The notes under the pieces were generated by a model. The model ran no database searches, had not been told where the DNA came from, and worked only from the letters and a program-made list of their open reading frames with translations. A stretch of DNA of 64,000 bases from the NCBI GenBank assembly GCA_030427835.1, contig JAUICN010000007.1:62001-126000 (forward strand), given 5' to 3'. The position numbers and the translations under genes were made by a program. The stretch's first letter is position 1. Each line of letters starts with the position of its first letter. Below, piece by piece: positions 1 through 8,876 of this stretch. This DNA comes from Polyangia bacterium (lineage in GTDB: Bacteria; Myxococcota_A; Polyangia; Polyangiales; JAUICN01).

Positions 1-1
1 G

Positions 2-1084
2 CAGCATCGTATGGTGCTTTGGGACGCCAAGGGCAGGGAGCAGAATATTTACGCGACGGTGGTTCAAGACGGGCCCCGTTGGGAACGGACCGGGCTGAGG
101 GTCCATATCTACTACGATCTGCACGATAGCGCGCCCTCCACTGACGTGCTCAAGGCGATCATCGATTCAGAGGAGGAACGAACGGGTTCGGAGTTGGAGC
201 CTGACGAACCTTGCGATGGCCAGAAGTTTTCGCTTGAGGCCGGCGCCAGTATGTTTGCGCGGATTCTTCTTGGGTTTCAGGGGGCCCAGTTTCATGCCGT
301 GCGTGAGAAGCACGATGTTCCGCTAGCGGATGGAGCCCAAATCGTGAAGGAGATTGCATCCATGTTTTCCGTTGTGCCTGGCTCCGATTCCGAGAAGTAC
401 AACAAAGTCTTAGGCAACTTGGAAACCCTTGTGAACCGTTTGGGTCGGTACTACCTGCGGGAAATGCAGGCGCGGGTTTCATGGGGAGGGGCGTATTTGG
501 AGCAGCGGCATACGTCGCCGAATTTTTCCGGGTACAACGGTCACTACGACGGTGACAAAATGAAAGATACGGTTCGCGCTGTGCTGGAGGACGAGGATTT
601 GGTGGCGAAAACCATGTACGTGTTGAATCGTGAACCCCAGAGCCGCTGCCGCACGGACTATTTTGAGCACCTTCATGCCTGTGTGACTAACAGTGACCAC
701 GACTCCTATTCCCACTGCAAACCGGTGGCGTTGGCCATGCTGACCTACTGCGTACGGAATGAGACGTTTGGGGAAGGTCGGACCCCGGATCCTCAAACGG
801 AAGCGGAAATACGGGCATCATGGCTGGTGGGAGCGTTTGTGAAGGATTGGCATCTGGATACCGCTACTGAGGAAATGGAAGACCACATGGATGATTGGGA
901 AGAGCACTACGCGACGAACTGGTCGAGCTCAGCCTATGACCAAGGTGGTGCCAGGGAGGATATCAAGCGCTTTTATCGAAACTACTTTCAGTGCATGAAA
1001 GAGATGCAGGTGCCCTACAAGAAGCACTACTGCTTCGTTTCTGCCCGGGAGCACCTGGTCTCCCAAATCGACTCCCGCCGTTAG
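2..1084 (+). CDS. Unrecognised protein, 5'-truncated by the window edge
   Basis: I do not recognise this protein. The frame is open from the first complete codon at base 2, so the Met at base 11 is probably internal and the gene begins outside the window. The visible 357 residues are acidic, soluble-looking and have no signal peptide or membrane segment. The second half is rich in Tyr, His and Cys: several Cys lie around residues 215-250 and again near 335-345, which could bind metal, but the spacing matches no motif I know. It ends with a TAG five bases before the end of the convergent acetyltransferase gene. No function is proposed. Confidence 0.75.
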   Translation, partial: QHRMVLWDAKGREQNIYATVVQDGPRWERTGLRVHIYYDLHDSAPSTDVLKAIIDSEEERTGSELEPDEPCDGQKFSLEAGASMFARILLGFQGAQFHAVREKHDVPLADGAQIVKEIASMFSVVPGSDSEKYNKVLGNLETLVNRLGRYYLREMQARVSWGGAYLEQRHTSPNFSGYNGHYDGDKMKDTVRAVLEDEDLVAKTMYVLNREPQSRCRTDYFEHLHACVTNSDHDSYSHCKPVALAMLTYCVRNETFGEGRTPDPQTEAEIRASWLVGAFVKDWHLDTATEEMEDHMDDWEEHYATNWSSSAYDQGGAREDIKRFYRNYFQCMKEMQVPYKKHYCFVSAREHLVSQIDSRR

Positions 1085-1089
1085 CGTTT

Positions 1090-1692
1090 CTAGGGGGTGC
1101 TGGCGGGGCTTTGGTTGCGGTGGTGTTGGGCTTGGGTTTGTTGTTCGGGGTTGAGCCAGAGGGCCATGCGTTCTTCGTGGGCGTAGGTGCCGTTGCTGAG
1201 CTTCATGGCGAAGGGCAGGGGGCCCATGTATTGGAAGCCGAGGGATTCGTAGAGTTTGCGGGCTCCGGTGTTGGTGTGGGCTACGGCAAGGGAGAGCATT
1301 TCGACGCCCTGCAGTGTGCGCAGGTGGTCGATGACGGCGTTGATGAGGATCTTGCCGAGACCTAAGCCTTGGGCTTGCTTGGTCACGTACACGCCGCCGA
1401 GCTCGGGCCTGTGCTGCAGTTTCAGCAGTTTCTGGCGTTTGAACCCTGCCTGGGCCAGGAGTTGCTCGCCCTTGAATGCTCCGAGGATCTGGGCCCACCC
1501 TGGGTCGGACCATTGCTCTCGAATGCGCTTGGCAAAGCCTTCGACATCGTCACAGGTTTCTTCTTCGGGGCTGGTCCAGAAGGCGATGGGGTGGTCGGTC
1601 ACGGCTTGGATGCGTAGGGCCCGGTATTGGGCGGCATCGTCTTCGGTGAGTGGGCGTATCTGGATGGATGGCCTATCTTTGTCGTGTTCCAT
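1090..1692 (-). CDS. GNAT-family N-acetyltransferase
   Basis: The protein should transfer an acetyl group from acetyl-CoA to an unidentified amine or protein N-terminus in the cytoplasm. The acetyl-CoA pyrophosphate-binding motif A reads AQGLGLGK, preceded by the strand GGVYVTK, and the C-terminal motif NTGARKLYESLGF is typical of the fold. About 200 residues is normal for a single GNAT domain. I place the start at the second Met because a GGAA lies a few bases upstream; an ATG at 1713 would add seven residues. The C-terminus is Gln-rich and low complexity. It is convergent with the unrecognised gene on the left and divergent from gltX. The substrate cannot be read from the sequence. Confidence 0.9.
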   Translation of the reverse strand: MEHDKDRPSIQIRPLTEDDAAQYRALRIQAVTDHPIAFWTSPEEETCDDVEGFAKRIREQWSDPGWAQILGAFKGEQLLAQAGFKRQKLLKLQHRPELGGVYVTKQAQGLGLGKILINAVIDHLRTLQGVEMLSLAVAHTNTGARKLYESLGFQYMGPLPFAMKLSNGTYAHEERMALWLNPEQQTQAQHHRNQSPASTP

Positions 1693-1750
1693 GGCTTTCC
1701 GGCCCCGTATCATGGAGTAAGAAGCCCGGGCCTGCTAGACCCCGCGGGCT

Positions 1751-3256
1751 ATGGGTGAAGTTCGACTACGGTTTGCTCCGTCTCCCACGGGGTATTTGCA
1801 TTTGGGTGGCGCACGCACGGCGCTCTACAACTGGCTTTGGGCGCGGAGCCAGGGTGGCAAGTTCGTGGTGCGTGTGGAAGACACGGATCAGGAGCGCAGT
1901 ACTGCTGAAAGTACCCGCGTTGTTTTGGAGTCCATGCATTGGCTGGGCCTAGATTGGGATGAGGGGCCCGAATACAGGGCGGACGACGGGCGCACGCTTG
2001 GCGGGGGCGATTGTGGGCCCTACTACCAGATGGAACGGCTGGGGATTTACGCGCAGTACGCGGAACGGCTGATTCGCGCGGGCCAGGCCTACCGGTGCTA
2101 CGCCACGAAGGAAGAGATTGCAGCGGAGCGGGAAGCGCACCAGGCGTCAGGGTCCAAGGCGGGTTTTCGTTTCGAGAGCCCCTGGAGGGACAAACACGGG
2201 GAGCCGGACCGGCCCCACGTGGTTCGCATGAAAGCGCCGCGCGAGGGAAAGACGGGTTGGCTCGACCGGGTGCGTGGGCGTATTGATGTTCCCAACGAGA
2301 CGTTGCAGGATGTGATCCTGCTCCGTTCGGATGGGGTGCCGCTCTACAACTTTGGGGTGGTGGTGGATGACCTCACCATGGGGATTACGTTGGTGGCCCG
2401 TGGCGACGATCACATCGTCAATACGCCTATCCAGATTCTATTGTACGAGGCGCTCGGGGAGGCTGCTCCAGAGTACGCACACCTTTCCATGATTCTTGGG
2501 CCTGACGGCCAGAAGCTTTCGAAGCGGCATGCGGCGGTGGGGGTCTTGGACTACCGCGAACACGGGTACCTGCCGGATGGTGTGGTGAACTACCTGGCGC
2601 GTTTGGGTTGGTCCCACGGGGATCAGGAGATCTTTACCCGTGGGGAATTGATCGAGAAGTTCAGTTGGGATCACGTGGGCAAGACGGGTGCACGCTACGA
2701 TGCCAAGAAGTTTCTACATGTTCAGGGGCAGCACCTGCGTATGCTGCCGAACGCCGATATTGCAATGCACTCCAAGCCGTTTCTTGAGGGCAAGGGCGTG
2801 CAGGTGGATGCGAATGACGTCCGCCTTGTTGACGCGATTGAGCACGTGAAAACCCGTGCTTGCACATTGGATGAGATTGCGAACGACGTGGAGTACTTCT
2901 TTAAGGAGATCACTGAATACGAAGCCAAGGGCCGACGTAAGTTCCTTACGCCAGAGCGTGCGCCCTACCTGGAAAAGCTTTCGCAACTTGTGGATGGTGT
3001 GGCCTCTTTTGAGGCGGGTGCTTTGGAGGCGGCGGTACTTGCTTGGTTGGAAGCCGATGGGCTTGCGATGAAGGATGTGGCCCAGCCTGCTCGCGTGGCG
3101 CTTACGGGCCGTACGCGAAGCCCGGGGCTGTATGATGTGATGGTCCTTCTTGGGAAAGACGAGGTACTCAAGCGGCTCAAGGATGGTGCGGACGTGGCGC
3201 GAACGCCTGTGGAGGATGCTGTGTCTGGAGCGGATGCGGGAGCGCCAGGCGCGTGA
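1751..3256 (+). CDS. gltX: Glutamyl-tRNA synthetase
   Basis: Class I aminoacyl-tRNA synthetase that charges tRNA-Glu (and, in bacteria with GatCAB, often tRNA-Gln). The N-terminus has the catalytic signature RFAPSPTGYLHLGGARTAL with HLGG (residues 17-20) as the HIGH box, followed by the RVEDTDQERS strand. The second ATP-binding signature is KLSKR at 255-259. The C-terminal third is the helical anticodon-binding region, and 501 residues is a usual length. The ATG at 1751 gives the expected short N-terminus before the first beta strand. The last residues (AVSGADAGAPGA) are a small unstructured tail. The stop overlaps the start of the next gene as GTGA, suggesting translational coupling. Confidence 0.97.
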   Translation: MGEVRLRFAPSPTGYLHLGGARTALYNWLWARSQGGKFVVRVEDTDQERSTAESTRVVLESMHWLGLDWDEGPEYRADDGRTLGGGDCGPYYQMERLGIYAQYAERLIRAGQAYRCYATKEEIAAEREAHQASGSKAGFRFESPWRDKHGEPDRPHVVRMKAPREGKTGWLDRVRGRIDVPNETLQDVILLRSDGVPLYNFGVVVDDLTMGITLVARGDDHIVNTPIQILLYEALGEAAPEYAHLSMILGPDGQKLSKRHAAVGVLDYREHGYLPDGVVNYLARLGWSHGDQEIFTRGELIEKFSWDHVGKTGARYDAKKFLHVQGQHLRMLPNADIAMHSKPFLEGKGVQVDANDVRLVDAIEHVKTRACTLDEIANDVEYFFKEITEYEAKGRRKFLTPERAPYLEKLSQLVDGVASFEAGALEAAVLAWLEADGLAMKDVAQPARVALTGRTRSPGLYDVMVLLGKDEVLKRLKDGADVARTPVEDAVSGADAGAPGA

Positions 3257-4197
3257 GCCGAAGGCCCCATTCTTCTGGTACGCCGGAGGGCCCTAGGCAA
3301 CGGCGCATGGCCGGTGAGATGATGTCGGTGCCGCCTGGCCCACCGGGCAAGCTTGCGCAGCTACATCCCAGGCATTTCTTTTTAGATACCTGGCGGCAGA
3401 TGGACCGGGAAGCGGCGCTTGAACGTGAGCAGCGCGCGGAATCTGGCAAGGGCTACGATTTTCGACCTCTGGTGGCCCTTTTGCTTGGTGCCGTGTGTTT
3501 GTCACTGATGGAGTACTTTGGTGGCTCCAGGGCGCTTTACGATTTGCTGGAAAAGCTGAGGAATGGAAGCGAGCCAGATAGCCTTTGGCATACCCTTCCC
3601 AACTCGCCATTCTTTGGTTTGGTTCGTTACGTGTGGTGGAGTGGTTGGCGTGTATTGGGGTACATGGCCATACCCATTGTGGCGATTTGGATTATGCGGG
3701 GTCGCGTACGGGATCACGGTTTGGCCACCAAGGGTTTCTGGGAACATGCGTGGATCTACGGCCTTGCCTACTTGGTGGTGTTGGTATGTGTGGTGGTGGT
3801 GAGCTTCAGCGGTGAGTTCTCGAGCTATTATCCTTTTTACAAGCAGTCTTCCCGAAGTTGGTTCGATTTCATTTCCTGGGAGCTGTTGTACGCGGCTCAG
3901 TTTTTTGCGTTGGAGTTCTTCTTTCGTGGGTATTGGTTGAAGGCCCTGAAGCCGATGATGGGCAGCCACGCCATTTTCGCCATGGTGGTGCCCTACTGCA
4001 TGATTCACTTTGGTAAACCCTTTGTGGAAACCCTGGGTGCCGTGATTGCAGGTGTGGTGTTGGGAACTCTCGCCATGAAGACCCGTTCCATTTGGAGTGG
4101 CTTTCTGATTCATGTTTCCGTGGCCGTGAGCATGGACGTGGCCTCCCTATTGCAAGGGCCCGGCTTGCCCCAGGTGTGGTGGCCCACTTTTTCCTAG
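3253..4197 (+). CDS. CPBP-like intramembrane protein, first of a tandem pair
   Basis: Polytopic inner-membrane protein related to the CPBP (CAAX-protease/bacteriocin-processing, Abi) family. The family core is visible as ALEFFFRGY, then PYCMIHF about 25 residues later and a last helix starting IHVSVAVSMD. Compared with the usual EExxxR the first Glu is Leu, and the usual Asn of HxxxN is Ala, so proteolytic activity is uncertain. The first 60 residues are cytoplasmic and contain HFFLDTWRQMD, which is shared with the next gene. The GTG start overlaps the gltX stop (GTGA) with GGGAG ten bases upstream; an ATG at 3307 is an alternative. The neighbouring paralogue indicates a local duplication. 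Confidence 0.8.
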   Translation: MSRRPHSSGTPEGPRQRRMAGEMMSVPPGPPGKLAQLHPRHFFLDTWRQMDREAALEREQRAESGKGYDFRPLVALLLGAVCLSLMEYFGGSRALYDLLEKLRNGSEPDSLWHTLPNSPFFGLVRYVWWSGWRVLGYMAIPIVAIWIMRGRVRDHGLATKGFWEHAWIYGLAYLVVLVCVVVVSFSGEFSSYYPFYKQSSRSWFDFISWELLYAAQFFALEFFFRGYWLKALKPMMGSHAIFAMVVPYCMIHFGKPFVETLGAVIAGVVLGTLAMKTRSIWSGFLIHVSVAVSMDVASLLQGPGLPQVWWPTFS

Positions 4198-4237
4198 ACA
4201 GATGGCCCCTGAGCTCCCGGGCCGCTAGACTTGTGGG

Positions 4238-5050
4238 GTGAGCAGTACTTCAGGCAAGTTCAAACCGCTTTCGTTTTTTCTAGATACCTGGGAATCCATG
4301 GATCAGGTTGCGGCGGAGGCCTATTGCGATGGCGCCGGGGAAGATCGGTTTCACCGTACTCGGCCGGCGGTTGCCCTATTGCTTTGCGCGATCGGCCTGA
4401 CGGCCATTCAGTACGCTGGCACGGTGGAGCTGTTTCACCAGAAGGTGGCCCCTGTGCTTCCTGAGGTATCTGCCGTTTGGGCTGCACGGTTGCCCCATAT
4501 TTGGTGGAGCGGTTGGAAACTTCTTGGGTATGTGGGGCTTCCCTGTGTGGCGATTTGGGCGATGGGAGGACGGGTGAGGGATCACGGCGCTTCCATCAAG
4601 GGGTTGTGGAAGTACCGTTGGATGATTGGGATCCCCGCTGTAATTGTGTGCGTGGTGGTGTTCTTTATGGCCCGTTCGCCTGGTTTTTCTGAGTTTTATC
4701 CCATCTACGGAAGTGCGTCTGATGCGTGGTCGGAGCTTTTGGCGTGGGAGCTTATTTACCTGCCCCAGTTCTTTGCGCTTGAGTTCTTTTTTCGTGGGTA
4801 CCTATTGAAGGTGCTTACGCCTGCCATGGGGCGCCACGCCATCTACGTGACCATGATTCCTTACTGCATGATTCATTTTCACAAGCCGTTGGGCGAAACA
4901 CTGGTGTCGATCGTGGCTGGGGTGTTGTTTGCAACGTTGGCCGTACGTACCCGTTCGTTTTGGACGGGCGCATTGATTCACGCCTGTGCGGGCCTGAGTA
5001 TGGACATATTTGCGCTCTACCATGGTGGTGGGTTTCCAACCCGCTGGTAG
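4238..5050 (+). CDS. CPBP-like intramembrane protein, second of a tandem pair
   Basis: Paralogue of the preceding gene, sharing the N-terminal FFLDTWESMD motif, the WWSGWKLLGY helix, GGRVRDHG loop and the core ALEFFFRGYLLKVL ... PYCMIHFHKP ... IHACAGLSMD. It has the same departures from the CPBP consensus: Leu in place of the first Glu of EExxxR, and Gly where HxxxN has Asn. Predicted as a six- to eight-helix inner-membrane protein. The GTG at 4238 lies directly after a short spacer of 40 bases from the first copy, so the two are probably co-transcribed. CPBP proteins may cleave prenylated or membrane proteins, or act as immunity or scaffold factors; which applies here is unknown. Confidence 0.8.
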   Translation: MSSTSGKFKPLSFFLDTWESMDQVAAEAYCDGAGEDRFHRTRPAVALLLCAIGLTAIQYAGTVELFHQKVAPVLPEVSAVWAARLPHIWWSGWKLLGYVGLPCVAIWAMGGRVRDHGASIKGLWKYRWMIGIPAVIVCVVVFFMARSPGFSEFYPIYGSASDAWSELLAWELIYLPQFFALEFFFRGYLLKVLTPAMGRHAIYVTMIPYCMIHFHKPLGETLVSIVAGVLFATLAVRTRSFWTGALIHACAGLSMDIFALYHGGGFPTRW

Positions 5051-5086
5051 TGGCCTGGGGGCGCCTGACGAGGTACGGTGAATCCC

Positions 5087-6277
5087 ATGGCACTTTCAAA
5101 AGAAATCTGGGTAGTCGCTGCGAAGCGCACCGCGTTTGGAACCCTGAGTGGCACGTTGAAGGATCAAAGCGCGATTGACCTTGGGGTGCATGCCTCGATG
5201 GCGGCGATCGCCCAGAGTGGGCTTGAGCCGGCTGAGATCGATGAGGCCATTGTGGGCAATGTGATGCAGACAAGCCCAGATGCGATTTACACGGCGCGAC
5301 ATATTGGGCTCAAGAGCGGCATGCCCATTGAGAAGCCTGCACTGATCGTGAACCGATTGTGTGGTTCTGGGTTTCAGTCTGTGGTGAGTGGCGCGGAGCA
5401 GATTCTTCTCGGGCAAGCAAAGGCGGTACTTGCAGTGGGCACCGAGAACATGACCATGGCCCCCCATGTGATGTACGGGCTTCGTGATGGCCAGCGGTTT
5501 GGCAAGCCCCCCAAGACGCTCGACTCCCTGTGGGAGGCACTGACCGACCGCTACTGCAGGGCGCCCATGGGGATCACTGCAGAGAATCTTGCCAAAAAAT
5601 ACGATATCTCAAGGGAGGATGCGGACGCTTTTGCGCTGCGCTCCCAAACGAAATGGGCGGAAGCTCAGGCCAATGGTGCGTTCAAGGATGAGATTGCCCC
5701 TGTGGAGATTACCCAACGCCGCAAAACGATTACTTTCGATACGGATGAGCACGCGCGGCCGGATGCGAGCATGGAATCCCTGGCGAAGCTGAAGCCGGTG
5801 TTTGATCCGGAGGGTATTGTGACCGCCGGTAATGCGTCGGGCATTAACGATGGTGCGGGTGCGCTCCTTGTGGTGGACGGCGCATGGGCCAAGGGGCGGG
5901 GCCTCAAGCCACTCGCCAAGATCCTTGGTTGGGGTGTGGCGGGTGTGGATCCGTCCATCATGGGGATTGGTCCGGCGCCTGCAATCCGCCAGGCGCTGGA
6001 GCGTACGGGGTTGAAGCAAAGCGATATTGATGTCTTTGATGTCAATGAAGCTTTCGCGCCCCAGTTTCTTGCTGTGCAGAAGGAGCTTGGCCTGCCTGAG
6101 GATCGTACCAACCTCAATGGAGGGGCGATTGCCCTGGGTCACCCCTTGGCTGCTAGCGGCTCGCGTATCACAGCCAACGTGATTTACACCCTGCGCCGGT
6201 TGGGCAAATCCCTTGGAGTAGGGTCCGCGTGTATCGGTGGTGGCCAGGGCATTGCCGTGGTTCTAGAGGCTGCGTAG
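5087..6277 (+). CDS. Thiolase (acetyl-CoA C-acyltransferase type)
   Basis: Thiolase that condenses or cleaves acyl-CoA with acetyl-CoA, in ketone-body/polyhydroxybutyrate synthesis or beta-oxidation. All catalytic elements are present: nucleophilic Cys in NRLCGSGFQ (residue 95 counted from the GTG at 5078), NEAFA, His in GGAIALGHPLAASG (355) and the second Cys in SACIGGGQG (385). Length (about 396-399) fits a tetrameric biosynthetic or degradative thiolase; sequence alone does not separate the two. The ATG at 5087 gives the canonical short lead-in to VVAAKRTAFG; the GTG nine bases earlier is also possible. It sits between the CPBP genes and an ABC1 kinase with no paired hydratase or dehydrogenase. 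Confidence 0.95.
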   Translation: MALSKEIWVVAAKRTAFGTLSGTLKDQSAIDLGVHASMAAIAQSGLEPAEIDEAIVGNVMQTSPDAIYTARHIGLKSGMPIEKPALIVNRLCGSGFQSVVSGAEQILLGQAKAVLAVGTENMTMAPHVMYGLRDGQRFGKPPKTLDSLWEALTDRYCRAPMGITAENLAKKYDISREDADAFALRSQTKWAEAQANGAFKDEIAPVEITQRRKTITFDTDEHARPDASMESLAKLKPVFDPEGIVTAGNASGINDGAGALLVVDGAWAKGRGLKPLAKILGWGVAGVDPSIMGIGPAPAIRQALERTGLKQSDIDVFDVNEAFAPQFLAVQKELGLPEDRTNLNGGAIALGHPLAASGSRITANVIYTLRRLGKSLGVGSACIGGGQGIAVVLEAA

Positions 6278-6295
6278 GCGACCTTCGCGGTGCCC

Positions 6296-7615
6296 ATGGG
6301 CTCTGATGATGAGAAGGTGCTGTCTGCGTTGAAGCACCGGTTTTTGGAGCGCTCGCGGGCGCCTCTTGGCATTGCTGGAAAAATGGGCGTGGGTACCCTG
6401 CGGCGGGCACTGGGTTCCAAGTCTGGGTTTTCCGCTACGGACGTTTCGAAGTTGGTCGAGAGCTTGGGCGAACTCAAGGGTTTGGCGACGAAGTTTGGTC
6501 AAGTGCTGAGCTACGTGCCAGGCACAATTCCACCGGAGCTTCAGGAAGCGTTTACCCAGCTACAAAAGCAAACCGTATCCATGGACAGTGGGGTGATTAG
6601 CCGGCTGTTCGAGGAAGAGTTTGGTTGCCTGCCTGGGGCTGCGTTTGAGACGTTTGAAAAAACTCCCTTTGCTGCGGCGTCCATTGGCCAGGTGCATCGT
6701 GCACGGTTGGATTCCCGTGAGGTGGTCGTGAAGATCCAGTACCCGGAGATCGAGCAGGCGATCGCTACGGATCTACGTTCGATTTCTGGCTTGGTAAGCG
6801 TTGCGAAAATTTTTATGCCTGTGGGTGCGGAAGAACTGGTTGACGAGTTGCGTGATCGGGTTCTTGAGGAGTGCGACTACGGGCGTGAAGCCCGAAACCA
6901 ACAGCTCTTCGCTTCCATCCTAGAAGGGGAACCGGGGGCCCATGTTCCTTCGGTGGTTCCGCAGTGGTGTTCGGGCCGTGTGCTCACGAGTGAGTACGTG
7001 CAGGGAATGGACCTCTACGAATTCGTGGATGCGGTGGACGGCCCTGTGCGCAATCGAGCTGCGGCCACGATTTTTCGCACGTGCTTTCACTCACTTTTTG
7101 CCCGTGCGGTTTACAACGCGGACCCTCATCCGGGGAACTACCTTTTCGATCGGGGTGGCGACGTTACGTTTTTGGATTTTGGATGTGTGCGCCGATTTGA
7201 AGGCCAGATGATCGAAACCTGGAAGCACGCCTCGCTTGCCTACATGGATGGGGACTGGAAGGGATTTCGTGAGGCCTACGTGGAACTTGGTTGGGTTCCG
7301 AATCCCGATCGGTTCGATTGGGAGTACCAGCGGGAGATGATGAAGTACGTGTACCGGCCCTTCACGGAGCGGAACCCGTGGTTCACCTATTCTCAAGAGT
7401 ACGTTCGGGAAAGCTACGACGTGTTGGTGTACAAGAACCCCAATCGGTTCCGTTTGAGAATGCCCCGGGAGTGGCTTTTCCTGAACCGGCTGCAGTGGGG
7501 GTTGGCGTCTGTGTTGGCGCTGCTGGGTGCGCAGGCTGACTGGCCAGGAATGTGGCGTGAGGCCCTGGAGTCTCCTTTGGATCCGGTTGCCCCGGACGTG
7601 TCCGATCTTGCCTAG
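6296..7615 (+). CDS. ABC1/UbiB/ADCK-family kinase-like protein
   Basis: Atypical kinase-like protein of the family that includes UbiB and mitochondrial COQ8, which support quinone and lipid homeostasis. The diagnostic motifs are in order: the KxGQ motif (ATKFGQVLSY, about residue 66), the Ala-rich loop FAAASIGQVHRA that replaces the P-loop, the Lys in VVVKIQYP, the EECDYGREARNQ helix, the catalytic NADPHPGNYLF and the DFG of FLDFGCVRRF. No transmembrane tail is obvious, unlike UbiB. The ATG at 6296 is chosen over a GTG at 6290. It follows the thiolase after 18 bases and is probably co-transcribed; an inverted repeat follows the stop. The substrate is unknown. Confidence 0.93.
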   Translation: MGSDDEKVLSALKHRFLERSRAPLGIAGKMGVGTLRRALGSKSGFSATDVSKLVESLGELKGLATKFGQVLSYVPGTIPPELQEAFTQLQKQTVSMDSGVISRLFEEEFGCLPGAAFETFEKTPFAAASIGQVHRARLDSREVVVKIQYPEIEQAIATDLRSISGLVSVAKIFMPVGAEELVDELRDRVLEECDYGREARNQQLFASILEGEPGAHVPSVVPQWCSGRVLTSEYVQGMDLYEFVDAVDGPVRNRAAATIFRTCFHSLFARAVYNADPHPGNYLFDRGGDVTFLDFGCVRRFEGQMIETWKHASLAYMDGDWKGFREAYVELGWVPNPDRFDWEYQREMMKYVYRPFTERNPWFTYSQEYVRESYDVLVYKNPNRFRLRMPREWLFLNRLQWGLASVLALLGAQADWPGMWREALESPLDPVAPDVSDLA

Positions 7616-7632
7616 GTGAAACCGTTTCTCAC

Positions 7633-7655
7633 ACCGCTTTAGGAGTTCTAGCGGT
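7633..7655 (+). terminator. Inverted repeat after the ABC1 gene, possible terminator
   Basis: ACCGCT (7633-7638) pairs with AGCGGT (7650-7655) across an 11-base loop, starting 18 bases after the ABC1-gene stop. It is followed by TTAAAA rather than a long T run, so intrinsic termination is plausible but weak. The rest of the 238-base gap up to the kinase gene holds two near-copies of ACGACCCAGGTT / ACCACCCAGGTT and no convincing small gene. Confidence 0.4.
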
Positions 7656-7853
7656 TTAAAACGACCCAGGTTCGAGAAATGTGCAATCATTTCAAGGCTT
7701 GTGAAACCACCCAGGTTGGATTGGGTGATTGGCATTTTGTGTCGGAAAATGGGTTTCAGCGCGTGTCTTATTTTGGTTTGAGTGCTGGAGTTGCGGTGGG
7801 TCTGCTAGTTATTGGGGCGGTTTGGTAGGTGTGTGTAGGATAGATGACTACTC

Positions 7854-8876
7854 ATGCCTACACTATCCTCTGCGGGGCAAGACTCGCTTCATCTGGCCCC
7901 ATTTGGGGATGAACGTTCGGACCTTACGGGTATGCGTTTGATGGGCGAACGTGGCGCGACCTATGTGGTGGGTAGGAGCCTTGGGGTGGGCGCGACTGGG
8001 GTGGTTCACCAGGTGGAGGGAAATGACCTCATTCTTAAGACCCTACGTCGTCGCCATGGCACGGAGCCTGAGCTTGCGGAGCGCCTTGTTCGTGAAGGGC
8101 AGGTGACGCTTGGGTTTCAGCATGCGGGGTTGCCCCACGGCGTGGATTCTGGGGTGCTTCTCGACGGGTCTCCCTTTGTGGTGTTGACCCACGTGCCGGG
8201 GGTGAGCCTTGGCCAGGTGCTTGCTGCCCACGGAGCGCTTACCGGTCCAGAAATCGCCATCCTCGCGATTCGCGCTGCTGCTGTTCTTCATGTGGTTCAT
8301 CAACAGGGTGTGGTGCATCGTGATATCAAGCCAGAGCACCTGTTGTTGAGTTCAACCGATTCGGGCCGCTTGAGGGTGGGTTTGATCGATTTTGGTGTGT
8401 GTACGGGTTCGTTTGTCACAGCTCAGCAGAGGCAGGATGAAACGGGTCGTGTGTACGGAACGCCGAACTACGTGTCTCCGGAGCAAGCACGAGGCGTTGC
8501 GGATGTGGATGCGAGGGCGGATCTGTACGGCCTTGGCGCAGTGCTGTACGAGTGTGCGTCAGGGCAGGTGCCCTTTCGTGCAAGCAATGTGGCTCGTCTT
8601 CTTCGTAAGATTATTTCATGTGAAGTCCCAGGTTTGCGTGGGGGTATCCACGGTGTGGGCCCCGCTGTGGAGCGGTGCATTCTTGGGGCGATCACACGGG
8701 ATGCGGAACACCGGTACTCTTCCGCACGGGGTTTAAGCCGTTCTTTTTCTGACTGCTTTCAATCTTCAGGCGAAAAAAGAAGCGCCGAGACCTTGCTGCT
8801 CGAACGCATTCACGGTGCTGATGTACTGGGCTTTAGTGCACCGACCCCGCATGTGGCCCTTGAGGCGGTTGGTTAG
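7854..8876 (+). CDS. Hanks-type Ser/Thr protein kinase with His in place of the catalytic-loop Asn
   Basis: Cytoplasmic eukaryotic-like protein kinase. Visible elements are the Gly-rich loop GVGATGVV (44-51), the ATP-binding Lys in LILKTLRRR (62), the catalytic loop HRDIKPEH (155-162), DFG in LIDFGVC (179-181) and the activation segment ending GTPNYVSPEQARG. The Asp and Lys of the catalytic loop are present, but the Mg-binding Asn of HRDxKxxN is His162. There is no transmembrane helix or PASTA/sensor domain; the 50 residues after the kinase core are a short tail. The ATG at 7854 leaves a 40-residue N-terminal extension. The stop codon lies in the left arm of a hairpin shared with the convergent pssA. 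Confidence 0.93.
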   Translation: MPTLSSAGQDSLHLAPFGDERSDLTGMRLMGERGATYVVGRSLGVGATGVVHQVEGNDLILKTLRRRHGTEPELAERLVREGQVTLGFQHAGLPHGVDSGVLLDGSPFVVLTHVPGVSLGQVLAAHGALTGPEIAILAIRAAAVLHVVHQQGVVHRDIKPEHLLLSSTDSGRLRVGLIDFGVCTGSFVTAQQRQDETGRVYGTPNYVSPEQARGVADVDARADLYGLGAVLYECASGQVPFRASNVARLLRKIISCEVPGLRGGIHGVGPAVERCILGAITRDAEHRYSSARGLSRSFSDCFQSSGEKRSAETLLLERIHGADVLGFSAPTPHVALEAVG

